Part shown: piece by piece, positions 23,890-30,907 of the stretch
How the letters are laid out: every line of letters begins with the position of its first letter
Position numbering within the stretch: the stretch's first letter is position 1
The notes under the pieces: generated by a model
Told to the model about the DNA's origin: nothing
Database searches by the model: none
What the model saw: only the letters and a program-made list of their open reading frames with translations
NCBI GenBank assembly: GCA_964431495.1
Contig: CAYSJU010000004.1
Coordinates: 34,214-98,213, forward strand
Length of the DNA: 64,000 nt
From: CAYSJU01 sp964431495
Lineage (GTDB): Bacteria > Omnitrophota > Gorgyraeia > Tantalellales > Tantalellaceae
Direction of reading: 5' to 3'
Made by a program: the position numbers and the translations under genes

Positions 23890-25104
23890 GTGACTGATAT
23901 TAAGAAGATAGGCATTATCACGTCAGGCGGTGATTGCGGTGGATTGAACGGTGTCGTAAAAGGCACGGCGAACATGGCAAGCAGTTCGGGGATCTCCTGT
24001 TTTGTGATACCGAACGGGTACGCCGGCCTGTATAATCTTATTGATTTTGATAAACTGGCTGAGCTTACTCCGGAACGAACTGATGCTATCAACGCGAATC
24101 TGTCCGGATCAGAGGCGGGCCATTCGCGAGTGAAGATAAAAAAGATAAAGGACGAGAACAAGTACCAGCGCATTAAGGACGGGATGAAAAAGTTTGATAT
24201 CGATGCTCTTGTCGTCAGCGGCGGGGATGATACCGGGAGTGTCATGGTGGACCTTCTGGATCACGGCATCAAATGTGTTCATGTGCCCAAGACAATGGAT
24301 CTTGATCTCCAGCCCTATTGCGTAGGCGCCGATTCTGCGATAAACAGGATAGCGGAATTCGCCAACGATCTGAAGACTACCGGTCGCACTCACAACAGGG
24401 TGATCGTTCTGGAAGTATTTGGAAGAAATGCCGGACATACGGCGTTGCGGGGTGGTATTGCCGCGGACGCGGACGCCATATTGATACCGGAGATCCCCGT
24501 GGATTTTGAGTTTTTGTATTCTCACGTGAAGAAGAAGTTCCTCTTCCGCGTCAAATGCAGCGATGTCTATGCCGGGACATATATAATAGTCGTGTCCGAA
24601 GGTCTTACGGATGCTTCGGGCAGAGAAATAATCGATGAGAGTGCCGGGGTAGATCCTTTCGGGCATAAAAAGCTCGCGGGCGCGGGTAAATACGTCTGCC
24701 TGGAGCTCACAAGGAGACTGGAAGAGGATCCAGAGATAGAAAAATTCATGAAAGAAACGCATATGTACGTTGAAGGTGTATATCCTATTCCGGAGGCGCG
24801 GAACGTGCTCCCCGGGCATCTCGTGCGTTGCGGCAACAGTTCCGCTTATGATGTCAATTTCGGGAAGGAAAGCGGGGCCGCTGCGGTCATGCTTCTAAAG
24901 AAAGGGATAAGCGGAGTTACTGTTGCCGGGGTTTCTGATGATGAAATACGCTATCTTCCCACGAAAAAGGCGATCGAACACCGCACCGTTCACCCTGAGA
25001 TAGTGGCTCTTCACGAGTCTCTCGGTATATGTTTCGGCAGGAAACCCGTCCCGTATGAACCGCTGTTCAAGGAGCTGAAAGGGACTCCCGAGAGGCACTT
25101 GTAG
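23890..25104 (+). CDS. 6-phosphofructokinase, PPi-dependent signature
   Basis: Phosphorylates fructose-6-phosphate in glycolysis. The 404-residue protein begins with IGIITSGGDCGGLNGVV, the PFK nucleotide/diphosphate loop. Two positions that separate ATP- from PPi-using enzymes both favour PPi: GGDDTG (111-116, second Asp in place of Gly) and PKTMDLD (133-139, Lys in place of Gly). The substrate-binding run GRNAGHTALRGG and the EGVYPIPEAR-like region are present. An oddity is MDLD where nearly all relatives have IDND; both aspartates remain. GTG 23890 follows TAGGAGGAGAAA. It stands alone, with no neighbours in glycolysis. Confidence 0.9.
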   Translation: MTDIKKIGIITSGGDCGGLNGVVKGTANMASSSGISCFVIPNGYAGLYNLIDFDKLAELTPERTDAINANLSGSEAGHSRVKIKKIKDENKYQRIKDGMKKFDIDALVVSGGDDTGSVMVDLLDHGIKCVHVPKTMDLDLQPYCVGADSAINRIAEFANDLKTTGRTHNRVIVLEVFGRNAGHTALRGGIAADADAILIPEIPVDFEFLYSHVKKKFLFRVKCSDVYAGTYIIVVSEGLTDASGREIIDESAGVDPFGHKKLAGAGKYVCLELTRRLEEDPEIEKFMKETHMYVEGVYPIPEARNVLPGHLVRCGNSSAYDVNFGKESGAAAVMLLKKGISGVTVAGVSDDEIRYLPTKKAIEHRTVHPEIVALHESLGICFGRKPVPYEPLFKELKGTPERHL

Positions 25105-25406
25105 TCAGAGACTTGAAGCCCTGTAACTGGATCGCAAGAGATCCCGGTCATCAAAAAGAAGGACGGGAAAACCGTACACAAGCTTTTGGCTTTCGAATAG
25201 AGCCCGGCAAAAAACAGGGATACGCGCCGGGACAGCGCTTGCGATCCGGCGATTCCTTTCGAAAAAAATCCAACCTCGCAAATTTTTTTCAAAAATCGAA
25301 TAATAATTTATTTTGCGAATTTCCAGACCATGGAGAGTCCGCGGCAATTAACAGACGGAAAGCCCTATAGTCAGCGGTCTTTAGCGCATCGACTCAAGGC
25401 GTCTTT

Positions 25407-25422
25407 CACACACACACACACA
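25407..25422 (+). repeat. (CA)8 microsatellite in a 480-nt gene-free gap
   Basis: Eight CA units. The gap 25105-25584 has no convincing gene; its second half is AT-rich and leads into the promoter of the lysine-rich microprotein. An 85-codon open frame at 25113-25370 has no ribosome site and no family-like composition, and is not called. Confidence 0.8.
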
Positions 25423-25489
25423 AACGAGATTCCTTCAGAACATCCCCCTGCGCGCTTTTAAATAAATGAAAAAAAATATTTATTTAGAC

Positions 25490-25517
25490 TTGCAAATCAA
25501 AAATAATAATGTATTCT
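25490..25517 (+). promoter_or_regulatory. Promoter of the lysine-rich microprotein
   Basis: TTGCAA (25490-25495) and TATTCT (25512-25517) are 16 nt apart in a very AT-rich region (25465-25560), giving a leader of about 60 nt before the ATG at 25585. Confidence 0.5.
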
Positions 25518-25584
25518 TTTTTTAAAGAAAGTTATTATAAAAAAAGATACACAAAAGCAATTTTAAACTGAAGGAGGGGTGAAA

Positions 25585-25659
25585 ATGGTAGTAAAGAAAA
25601 AAAAGGTTGCGAAGAAAAAGGTAGCAAAGAAAAAGGTAGCAAAGAAAAAAAAGAAATAA
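25585..25659 (+). CDS. Lysine-rich 24-aa microprotein (histone H1-like repeats)
   Basis: A tiny gene with complete expression signals: an upstream promoter, a near-perfect ribosome site AAGGAGGGG 7 nt before the ATG, and a strong terminator 21 nt after the stop. The peptide is built from tandem KKKVA units and is made almost only of Lys, Val and Ala (15 Lys of 24). This resembles the lysine/alanine tails of histone H1-like HC1/HC2 or AlgP-type proteins, suggesting DNA or RNA compaction or charge neutralisation. It could alternatively be a leader peptide for an attenuator, with the terminator as the switch. Nothing else is encoded on the predicted transcript. Confidence 0.65.
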   Translation: MVVKKKKVAKKKVAKKKVAKKKKK

Positions 25660-25680
25660 GGTTAGTTAATCTTTCTTTAT

Positions 25681-25717
25681 AAAAAAGGAGCGGGAAGTAG
25701 TTATCCGCTCCTTTTTT
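25681..25717 (+). terminator. Intrinsic terminator after the lysine-rich microprotein
   Basis: A 13-bp perfect stem, AAAAAAGGAGCGG (25681-25693) with CCGCTCCTTTTTT (25705-25717), with an 11-nt loop, ends in six T. A textbook bidirectional-looking Rho-independent terminator. Confidence 0.93.
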
Positions 25718-25739
25718 ATGTCCCCGGCAGAAGAGAACC

Positions 25740-25829
25740 CAAAAATCCTTTCATGGGCAAGTTTTCCAAAAGCACACCCCGTCGCCCGATATAGAGAAGA
25801 GAATTTGCCATAGACTATTTTGATTTTTG
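25740..25829 (+). repeat. Short copy of a palindromic MITE-like element
   Basis: A 90-bp imperfect palindrome with ends CAAAAATC (25740-25747) and GATTTTTG (25822-25829) and a core containing CACCCCGTCGCCC. The left outer part matches the left arm and the right part matches the right arm of the larger element at 45366-45613, so this looks like an internally deleted copy. The rest of the 25830-26052 gap holds CCCGATA-type words (about 25921-25950) and no gene. Confidence 0.65.
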
Positions 25830-26012
25830 ATTTCTATTTGTACCGTTTGGAGATTTACGATTGCAAGTGTCCACATCTTCAAGGGGGAACCTGTCCCTGC
25901 TAGTGTCCAGCGTCCATCCCACCTGATGTCCCGATAACCCGATACCCGCATATATGAGAATCGAGCATCCCAGTGATTACAGTTAATGGCCTATAGTCCT
26001 ACTATGGGTAAT

Positions 26013-26052
26013 TCGAAAAATAGGGGAAATAGGTGTTTGGGACCTGTTTTTC
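26013..26052 (+). repeat. Degenerate copy of the AAAATAGG...CCTATTTT repeat family
   Basis: GAAAAATAGGGG, AAATAGGTGTTTGGGACC and TGTTTTTC occur in the same order as in the intact family members, with substitutions and a small insertion. It abuts the promoter of the EIIA cluster. Confidence 0.45.
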
Positions 26053-26081
26053 TTGACAAAAACACTGTTTTGATATACACT
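26053..26081 (+). promoter_or_regulatory. Probable promoter of the EIIA/antiporter cluster
   Basis: TTGACA (26053-26058) is followed at 17 nt by TACACT (26076-26081); TATACA (26074-26079) is an alternative -10. AAAACA/TGTTTT (26060-26072) forms a small inverted repeat in the spacer. The ATG of the first gene is 76 nt beyond. Confidence 0.5.
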
Positions 26082-26156
26082 AACAGGAACAATGAGTTAA
26101 TATAAGTTAATTTAAGTTATTTTGCGGACAATAAGCTCGAGAAAACAGGAGGTAAG

Positions 26157-26870
26157 ATGGTTAAAAACCCTATTATGACCACACGGGAGCTGGCGAATTA
26201 TATTAAATTAAACGAAAAGACCATAATCCGGATGGCGCAAAACGGTAAAATTCCTGGAGTTAAAATCGGAAATCAGTGGCGGTTTCATTTAGCGACTATA
26301 GACAGATATCTACAGACCGATTTAATGGAATCTTCGGATGGCGATTTGGACTCAATTATAGGAACAAGAGAGGATATTATTCCTTTATCGCGGTTGACCG
26401 GTTCCAAATTTATAGAGATAAATTCATCAGCTAAGACATTGGACCAGGTGCTTATTGAATTAAGCAAAATAGCTTATAAAGGCAACTTGACTTCTAAAGA
26501 AAACGATCTGTTTGAGGAGTTGAAACAGAGAGAAAGAATGCTAAGCACCGCTATAGGTAACGGAGTGGCTTTTCCCCATCCCCGCCATCCTTCCCCGGAG
26601 TTATTCAAAGAGCCCAAAATTATTATTATACGTTCAAAAGCAGGGATTAATTGTGATGCCCCTGACGGAAAGCCGGTAAATATATTTTTTATGACTTGTG
26701 CCCCCAATGAATTTGTTCATATTAGATTATTGGCTAAAATTTCCAGATTGCTTCATGTTTCCGGTGTTGTGGATAAATTGATGGATGTGGGAAGTAAGGA
26801 TCAGATTATGCGGCTATTGCTGGAGTTTGATAGAAAATGTTTATTTTTGGGCAAAGAACCGCGGGATTAA
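26157..26870 (+). CDS. HTH (excisionase-type)-PTS EIIA fusion protein
   Basis: A 237-residue two-domain protein. Residues about 6-53 form a MerR/excisionase-like HTH (MTTRELANYIKLNEKTIIRM, then KIPGVKIGNQWRFHLATID). Residues about 85-230 form a fructose/nitrogen-type EIIA domain with the phosphoryl-acceptor histidine H141 in GVAFPHPRH. The combination suggests DNA binding controlled by PTS phosphorylation. No EI or HPr is in the window, so the phosphate donor must be elsewhere. Ribosome site AGGAGG is 6 nt upstream. It starts an AT-rich five-gene cluster; the next start overlaps its stop (TAATG). Confidence 0.88.
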   Translation: MVKNPIMTTRELANYIKLNEKTIIRMAQNGKIPGVKIGNQWRFHLATIDRYLQTDLMESSDGDLDSIIGTREDIIPLSRLTGSKFIEINSSAKTLDQVLIELSKIAYKGNLTSKENDLFEELKQRERMLSTAIGNGVAFPHPRHPSPELFKEPKIIIIRSKAGINCDAPDGKPVNIFFMTCAPNEFVHIRLLAKISRLLHVSGVVDKLMDVGSKDQIMRLLLEFDRKCLFLGKEPRD

Positions 26871-27046
26871 TGAGCGAGGAAAATGTTATAGGAAGCCGTT
26901 TAATCGGGATGCATACGAGCATTATTTTCCATAATGAAAATCTTTCGAGCGCATACAATAAGGCGTTTGTTGCCGTGATAAGGGATGAAGAAACAGTCAA
27001 AAGCTTAATGGATCTGATCGAAACAGATCTCTCTTTATATTCTTGA
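26870..27046 (+). CDS. Short P-II-like protein, N-terminally abbreviated
   Basis: A 58-residue protein that aligns by eye to about residues 33-90 of the P-II-like protein at 28839-29180: IG at the start of the strand, then NKAFVAVIRDEETVKSLMDLI against NKTILAVLDDEKAFKKLKKLL. The first beta-alpha unit of the fold is absent, so it cannot be a complete P-II domain. ATG 26870 overlaps the previous stop by 1 nt and is favoured by coupling. It may be a decayed paralogue or a short subunit that pairs with another P-II-like chain. Confidence 0.6.
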   Translation: MSEENVIGSRLIGMHTSIIFHNENLSSAYNKAFVAVIRDEETVKSLMDLIETDLSLYS

Positions 27047-27138
27047 ATAGGGGAGATAAAGGTTTTATCTGTACGATCCCTCTTCACTACATCAAAAATT
27101 TTGGATTAAAATCGCTAATGCAAAAGGAGGAATTAAAA

Positions 27139-27597
27139 ATGAAAGTAACAGATTATCTTAAAGAAAGCCAAATGGATCTGAACCTGATAGCATCGAGCAA
27201 GGAAGATGCTATAAACAAGCTGGGAGTTTTACTGAAAAATTCAAAAACAATATCAGATTACGATAGATTTATTAGGAATGTTTTTGAGAGGGAATCGTTA
27301 AATACTACAGGTATCGGCCACTATATTGCTATTCCTCATGCCCGCACCAATACTGTAAAAGACTTTGTTATTGCGTTCGGGAGAGTTGCTGATGGCCTGG
27401 AATTTGACGCGTTAGATAAAAAGCCTGTTAAATTGATATTTTTGATGGGGACACCCAGGGAAAAAGGGCTGAATAGTTATCTGAAAATTCTATCGTTTCT
27501 TACCAGATGTTTAGATAAAGGATCTTTCAGGGAACAACTGTTGAATGCCTCTACACCGAAAGAAATTATAGAGATATTTAAAAGTATTGAACACTAA
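27139..27597 (+). CDS. PTS EIIA (nitrogen/fructose type) domain protein
   Basis: A 152-residue single-domain EIIA with the phosphorylatable histidine H67 in YIAIPHARTNTV. It lacks the HTH found on the first gene's protein. EIIA-Ntr proteins are known to regulate potassium transporters and sensor kinases by direct binding in their unphosphorylated state; here the next gene is a cation/proton antiporter, so regulation of that antiporter is a concrete hypothesis. ATG 27139 follows AAAAGGAGG at the right distance; the longer in-frame extension upstream is not family-like. Confidence 0.9.
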   Translation: MKVTDYLKESQMDLNLIASSKEDAINKLGVLLKNSKTISDYDRFIRNVFERESLNTTGIGHYIAIPHARTNTVKDFVIAFGRVADGLEFDALDKKPVKLIFLMGTPREKGLNSYLKILSFLTRCLDKGSFREQLLNASTPKEIIEIFKSIEH

Positions 27598-27615
27598 TCA
27601 AAGGATTTTTGAATC

Positions 27616-28821
27616 ATGGGAGTTTTATTTTTTGCTGGCCTAATGATCAGCTGTGGTTTTATAGGCGGGAAAATAACTAATCGTTTAAAATTCCCTGCTG
27701 TTGTCGGGTATCTGATCGCGGGGTTGCTTATGGGGCCTTCTTTCTTTAACATCCTGAACCTTGAGCTGTTAGAGACCATGGACATATTTAATGATTTAGC
27801 CTTGGGCCTTGTAGCATTTATCATCGGCAGTGAAATGCGTTTGAATACATTGAGGAAAATAGGAAAAGGCATTATAGCGATCATTATTTCTGAATCTTTC
27901 GGTGCTTTTGCATTAGTGTTTACCGGAGTTTATCTATTGACCCATAAGCTGTACCTGGCATTGGTATTCGGAGCCATGGCACCTGCGAGTGCCCCTGCGG
28001 GGACTGCTGTAGTATTACAAGAGTATAAGTCGAAGGGCCCTTTAACCGATGCTTTATACGCTGTAGTTGGCTTAGATGATGGTTTAGCGATTATGATTTA
28101 CGCTTTGGCGGCGGCTTTGGCAAAGATATCAATAACAGGCTCTGCCGAATCCATTTTACATATAATAAAAGGGCCGGTAGTCGAAATTGTCGGAGCTATA
28201 ATTTTGGGTGGTCTTTTTGGTCTTATTCTGGGGTATGTTACACGAAAAATACATAGCAAAAAAGAGATACTATCGATTTCTCTGGCAGCAGTTATGATAT
28301 GCTCAGGGTTGTCAAGTTATTTTCATTTTTCTCTTATTTTAGCTAATTTGAGTTTGGGGATGATATTTGTGAATCTTTATCTATATGCTAACCGCAGATC
28401 TATTGAAACCATCAACTTTATTTCATTGCCGATATATACGATCTTTTTTGTTATTGCAGGCGCACATTTACAGATTTCTCTCCTTCCGGCTATGGGATTG
28501 TTGGGTATAATATATATTGTCTGCAGGAGTTTAGGATTGGTAGGCGGTGCTTTTTTAGGTGCGACCGTTTCCAGGTCGGATCCTGTTCTCCGCAAATATT
28601 TAGGATGGGGAATATTGTCTCAGGCTGGCGTGGCCATAGGTCTTGCGATCATGGCTAAACGAGATTTTTCAATGTTAGGGCAAGCCGGAAAAGATTTAGG
28701 AGTTCTGGTAATAAATACTATTGCGGCCACTACAATAGTGTTTGAAATAATAGGTCCTATGGCGACTAAATTTGCTATTCATAAGGCTGGTGAAATCGGA
28801 AAGCAAAATAATATTCGATAA
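27616..28821 (+). CDS. CPA2-type cation/proton antiporter
   Basis: A 401-residue integral membrane protein with about 12 helices, matching the Na+/H+ exchanger (NapA/KefB) membrane domain. GPSFFNIL after the first helices, the discontinuous-helix region APASAPAGTAVVLQE and the twin aspartates in VVGLDDGLAIMIY correspond to the ion-binding core of CPA2 antiporters. It lacks the C-terminal RCK/TrkA-N regulatory domain of KefB/C, so regulation may come from the separately encoded EIIA and P-II-like proteins on either side. The gene is 18 nt after the EIIA gene. Confidence 0.88.
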   Translation: MGVLFFAGLMISCGFIGGKITNRLKFPAVVGYLIAGLLMGPSFFNILNLELLETMDIFNDLALGLVAFIIGSEMRLNTLRKIGKGIIAIIISESFGAFALVFTGVYLLTHKLYLALVFGAMAPASAPAGTAVVLQEYKSKGPLTDALYAVVGLDDGLAIMIYALAAALAKISITGSAESILHIIKGPVVEIVGAIILGGLFGLILGYVTRKIHSKKEILSISLAAVMICSGLSSYFHFSLILANLSLGMIFVNLYLYANRRSIETINFISLPIYTIFFVIAGAHLQISLLPAMGLLGIIYIVCRSLGLVGGAFLGATVSRSDPVLRKYLGWGILSQAGVAIGLAIMAKRDFSMLGQAGKDLGVLVINTIAATTIVFEIIGPMATKFAIHKAGEIGKQNNIR

Positions 28822-28838
28822 TTGAAGAGGAGGAAAAG

Positions 28839-29180
28839 ATGGAACTCTTGATCATTATTCTCAACAAAGAGGAATATTTTGAAAAACTAATGTTTTTGCT
28901 TGTGGAAGCAGGTATCAGCGGAGCTACTATTTCAGATAGTGAAAGAATTGGACATTATCTGGCCTACGAGGTCCCTATATTCGCCGGATTAAGACAACTG
29001 ATGGGAGAAGGCACATCGATAAATAAAACCATATTAGCGGTCTTGGATGACGAAAAAGCTTTTAAAAAACTCAAAAAACTACTTACCGAAGAAGATATAA
29101 ATTTCACTAAACCCGGGGTTGGAGTTATTGTCACAGTGCCAGTAAACGAAGTTATAAAACCGGAAGGAGAGCTCGAATAG
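28839..29180 (+). CDS. P-II-like (ferredoxin-fold) regulatory protein
   Basis: A 113-residue protein with the beta-alpha-beta pattern of the GlnB/P-II superfamily: MELLIIILNKEEYFEKLMFL, then GISGATISDSERIG, a mid strand (NKTILAVLDDE) and a C-terminal strand (GVGVIVTVPV). The tyrosine-bearing T-loop and the classic P-II signature are missing, so it belongs to the diverse P-II-like proteins that bind nucleotides or ions and regulate transporters such as SbtB or bicarbonate/potassium systems. Its position directly after the antiporter (17 nt) supports a regulatory role for that transporter. Confidence 0.8.
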   Translation: MELLIIILNKEEYFEKLMFLLVEAGISGATISDSERIGHYLAYEVPIFAGLRQLMGEGTSINKTILAVLDDEKAFKKLKKLLTEEDINFTKPGVGVIVTVPVNEVIKPEGELE

Positions 29181-29351
29181 GACCATCACGGTGTTTACTG
29201 AAAAAGGCAACTTCCATGAGAAAGGGCTATGTCTCAGGCACGTAAGTATTTCAGGCCAGGCGGTCTAAGGCTCGCCATTTTATATAAATAACAGCTTTGT
29301 TCGGCTAAACAAGAATAACCGGATAAAGGTTTTTGCCGTTCTCATTTTCCC

Positions 29352-29381
29352 TTGCCAATGCTTGAAATGCTATGCTATAAT
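29352..29381 (+). promoter_or_regulatory. Promoter of the tRNA pair
   Basis: TTGCCA (29352-29357) and TATAAT (29376-29381) with an 18-nt spacer end 17 nt before the first tRNA. The 29181-29351 stretch upstream shows nothing recognisable. Confidence 0.7.
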
Positions 29382-29398
29382 CCCAAACTAACAGAGGT

Positions 29399-29475
29399 GG
29401 GGGCATAGCTCAATTGGTTAGAGCAACTGACTCATAATCAGTAGGTTCATGGTTCGAGTCCATGTGCCCCCACCA
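29399..29475 (+). tRNA. tRNA with CAT anticodon (elongator Met or Ile2)
   Basis: Full cloverleaf: acceptor GGGGGCA with TGCCCCC, D-arm GCTC/GAGC, anticodon stem ACTGA/TCAGT around CTCATAA, T-stem CATGG/CCATG around TTCGAGT, A discriminator and encoded CCA. The anticodon CAT is used by elongator tRNA-Met and, after lysidine modification, by tRNA-Ile2. The sequence alone does not settle which. It is not initiator-like (no C1-A72 mismatch or three G-C pairs in the anticodon stem). Confidence 0.92.
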
Positions 29476-29481
29476 GCGTCA

Positions 29482-29558
29482 GGGCGCATAGCTCAGCTGG
29501 TTAGAGCGCATGCCTCACATGCATGAGGTCGGAGGTTCGAGTCCCCCTGCGCCCACCA
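29482..29558 (+). tRNA. tRNA-Val (anticodon CAC), T-stem mismatch
   Basis: Acceptor GGGCGCA pairs with TGCGCCC, anticodon stem CATGC/GCATG closes the loop CTCACAT with anticodon CAC (GUG, valine), and CCA is encoded. The T-stem GGAGG/CCCCC has an A-C mismatch at its third pair, unusual for a functional tRNA. It lies 6 nt after the CAT-anticodon tRNA. Confidence 0.85.
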
Positions 29559-29560
29559 GT

Positions 29561-29583
29561 GACTTTTGCCATGGGCAAAAGTC
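29561..29583 (+). repeat. Perfect hairpin directly after tRNA-Val
   Basis: GACTTTTGCC (29561-29570) pairs perfectly with GGCAAAAGTC (29574-29583) over a 3-nt loop, but is followed by GCGGAGC rather than a T-run, so it is not a classic terminator. A second potential stem, GCAATCGA with TCGATTGC, spans about 29590-29625. Confidence 0.75.
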
Positions 29584-29647
29584 GCGGAGCAATCGAGAAT
29601 GGGAGAAAGCAGATTTTCGATTGCGATCGATTCTCGACAATAAGCAA

Positions 29648-29700
29648 AGCGTCAGGGCGCATAGCTCAGCTGGTTGGAGCGCTGTCCTGTTGAAGGCATA
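29648..29700 (+). pseudogene. Truncated tRNA-like fragment, duplicate of the tRNA-Val 5' half
   Basis: From 29648 the sequence repeats the junction and 5' half of the tRNA-Val gene (29475-29509) with a single A-to-G change over 35 nt (34 identical), through the acceptor and D-arm. It then diverges: the anticodon region TGTCCTGTTGAAGGCA does not pair well, and no T-arm or acceptor 3' strand follows. It is a partial tRNA duplication, either a remnant of recombination or an attachment-site-like scar. Confidence 0.7.
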
Positions 29701-29725
29701 ACTGCGAACTAATAATAATTAAACT

Positions 29726-30448
29726 ATGACAGAAAAGCTAGACCTTAAAGTAGAGATCAAAAAACTTATCAAGATACAGGAAGTCGATTCCGAAATATTT
29801 GATCTTCAGATCGAAAAGGAGACTTTCCCCGGGAAACGGCAGCAACTGGACAATTCTCTGGAAGAGAAAAATTCCGGCATGAAAAACGCCGAAGAAAAGC
29901 TGAAGGGGCTCCAGGTCCTCAAGAACGAGAAAGAGAACGACCTTCAGGCGGCCGAAGAAAAGATCGAAAAACACGAGGCCGAACTCGCACAGATCAAGAC
30001 CAACAAAGAGTACAAGGCGATGCTGGAGCAGATAGACGGTCTCAAGGCGGACGTGTCCCTGATAATGGAAAAGGTCATCGGGCTTTTTGACGAGATCGAG
30101 TCTGCCCAGAGCGATCTTAGCGAGGAGAAGCGGCTCTTTGATGAAGAAAGAAAGAAGGCCGAAAAGGAAAAAGGAGAAATAGATTCCGAAGAGAAAAAAG
30201 TCGATGCCCGTCTTGACGAGCTTAAAGGAAAGAGAGTGGACCTTGTCAGGGACACGCATCAAAAGACGCTGGAAAGATATGAGAGGATCCTGAAAAACAG
30301 GGGAAGGTGCGCTCTTTCAATGGTCAATGGCGGGTTCTGCGAAAAATGTCATATGCGGCTTCGGCCCCAGGTCATTAACGAAGCCAAACTCATGAAGGCC
30401 CTTGTTATATGTGAAAACTGTTCAAGGATACTTTATACGGAAGATTGA
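29726..30448 (+). CDS. Coiled-coil zinc-ribbon protein (zf-RING_7/CdsZ-like)
   Basis: A 240-residue protein. Residues about 10-185 are a long coiled coil rich in E, K and Q heptads; the C-terminal 45 residues form a C4 zinc ribbon (two CxxC pairs, FCEKC and ICENC). This architecture defines the PF02591 family, found in many bacteria and often beside rnhA and rnpB, as here. Proposed functions include nucleic-acid or flagellar/secretion chaperone roles, but the role of this one is unknown. The rnhA gene starts 2 nt after its stop. Confidence 0.88.
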   Translation: MTEKLDLKVEIKKLIKIQEVDSEIFDLQIEKETFPGKRQQLDNSLEEKNSGMKNAEEKLKGLQVLKNEKENDLQAAEEKIEKHEAELAQIKTNKEYKAMLEQIDGLKADVSLIMEKVIGLFDEIESAQSDLSEEKRLFDEERKKAEKEKGEIDSEEKKVDARLDELKGKRVDLVRDTHQKTLERYERILKNRGRCALSMVNGGFCEKCHMRLRPQVINEAKLMKALVICENCSRILYTED

Positions 30449-30450
30449 GC

Positions 30451-30879
30451 ATGGCAAGGAAAAGGAAAGAAGAAACGTTATACATATTCGCCGACGGCGG
30501 GGCGAGAGGCAATCCCGGCCCCGCTGCTATTGGAGTAGTGTTGCTTGATAAGCACGGGGAAAAGGTTGAGGAGATATCGAAATATATCGGAAACGCGACA
30601 AATAATGCCGCGGAATATTTAGCCGTTGTCTACGGCCTGCAGGAGGCGGTCTACAGGAATACCAGCAGGGTTGTTCTTAATGTCGACAGCCAGTTGATAG
30701 CAAGGCAGCTTAAGGGCGAGTATAAGGTAAGGGATCAGAACCTTAAGAAATTTTTTGACCTTGCCTTGAATCTTTTCAGAGGGTTTGATAAGGTTGATAT
30801 TGTTGAGATCCCCAGGGAGAAAAACAAGCGGGCAGATACCCTGGTGAACAAGGCTATAAATCTCAAGGGATTGTTTTAA
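30451..30879 (+). CDS. rnhA: Ribonuclease HI
   Basis: Degrades RNA in RNA-DNA hybrids. The 142-residue protein has the D-E-D-D catalytic residues: FADGGARGNPGP (first Asp), NAAEYLAVVYG (Glu), VDSQLIARQL (second Asp) and KRADTLVNKA (last Asp). The N-terminus lacks a hybrid-binding domain, so this is the short type I form. ATG 30451 is chosen; a TTG at 30445 would overlap the upstream stop. It lies 28 nt before the RNase P RNA. Confidence 0.93.
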   Translation: MARKRKEETLYIFADGGARGNPGPAAIGVVLLDKHGEKVEEISKYIGNATNNAAEYLAVVYGLQEAVYRNTSRVVLNVDSQLIARQLKGEYKVRDQNLKKFFDLALNLFRGFDKVDIVEIPREKNKRADTLVNKAINLKGLF

Positions 30880-30907
30880 GAAGGGCACAGCACTTTACGG
30901 CTCATTA

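Noticed and set aside
24109..24819. 236-codon reverse-strand frame inside the phosphofructokinase gene
   Set aside because: Antisense shadow of a gene with clear motifs.
25113..25370. 85-codon + strand frame in the gap after phosphofructokinase
   Set aside because: No ribosome site, no hydrophobic or motif pattern, crosses an AT-rich tract; likely chance.
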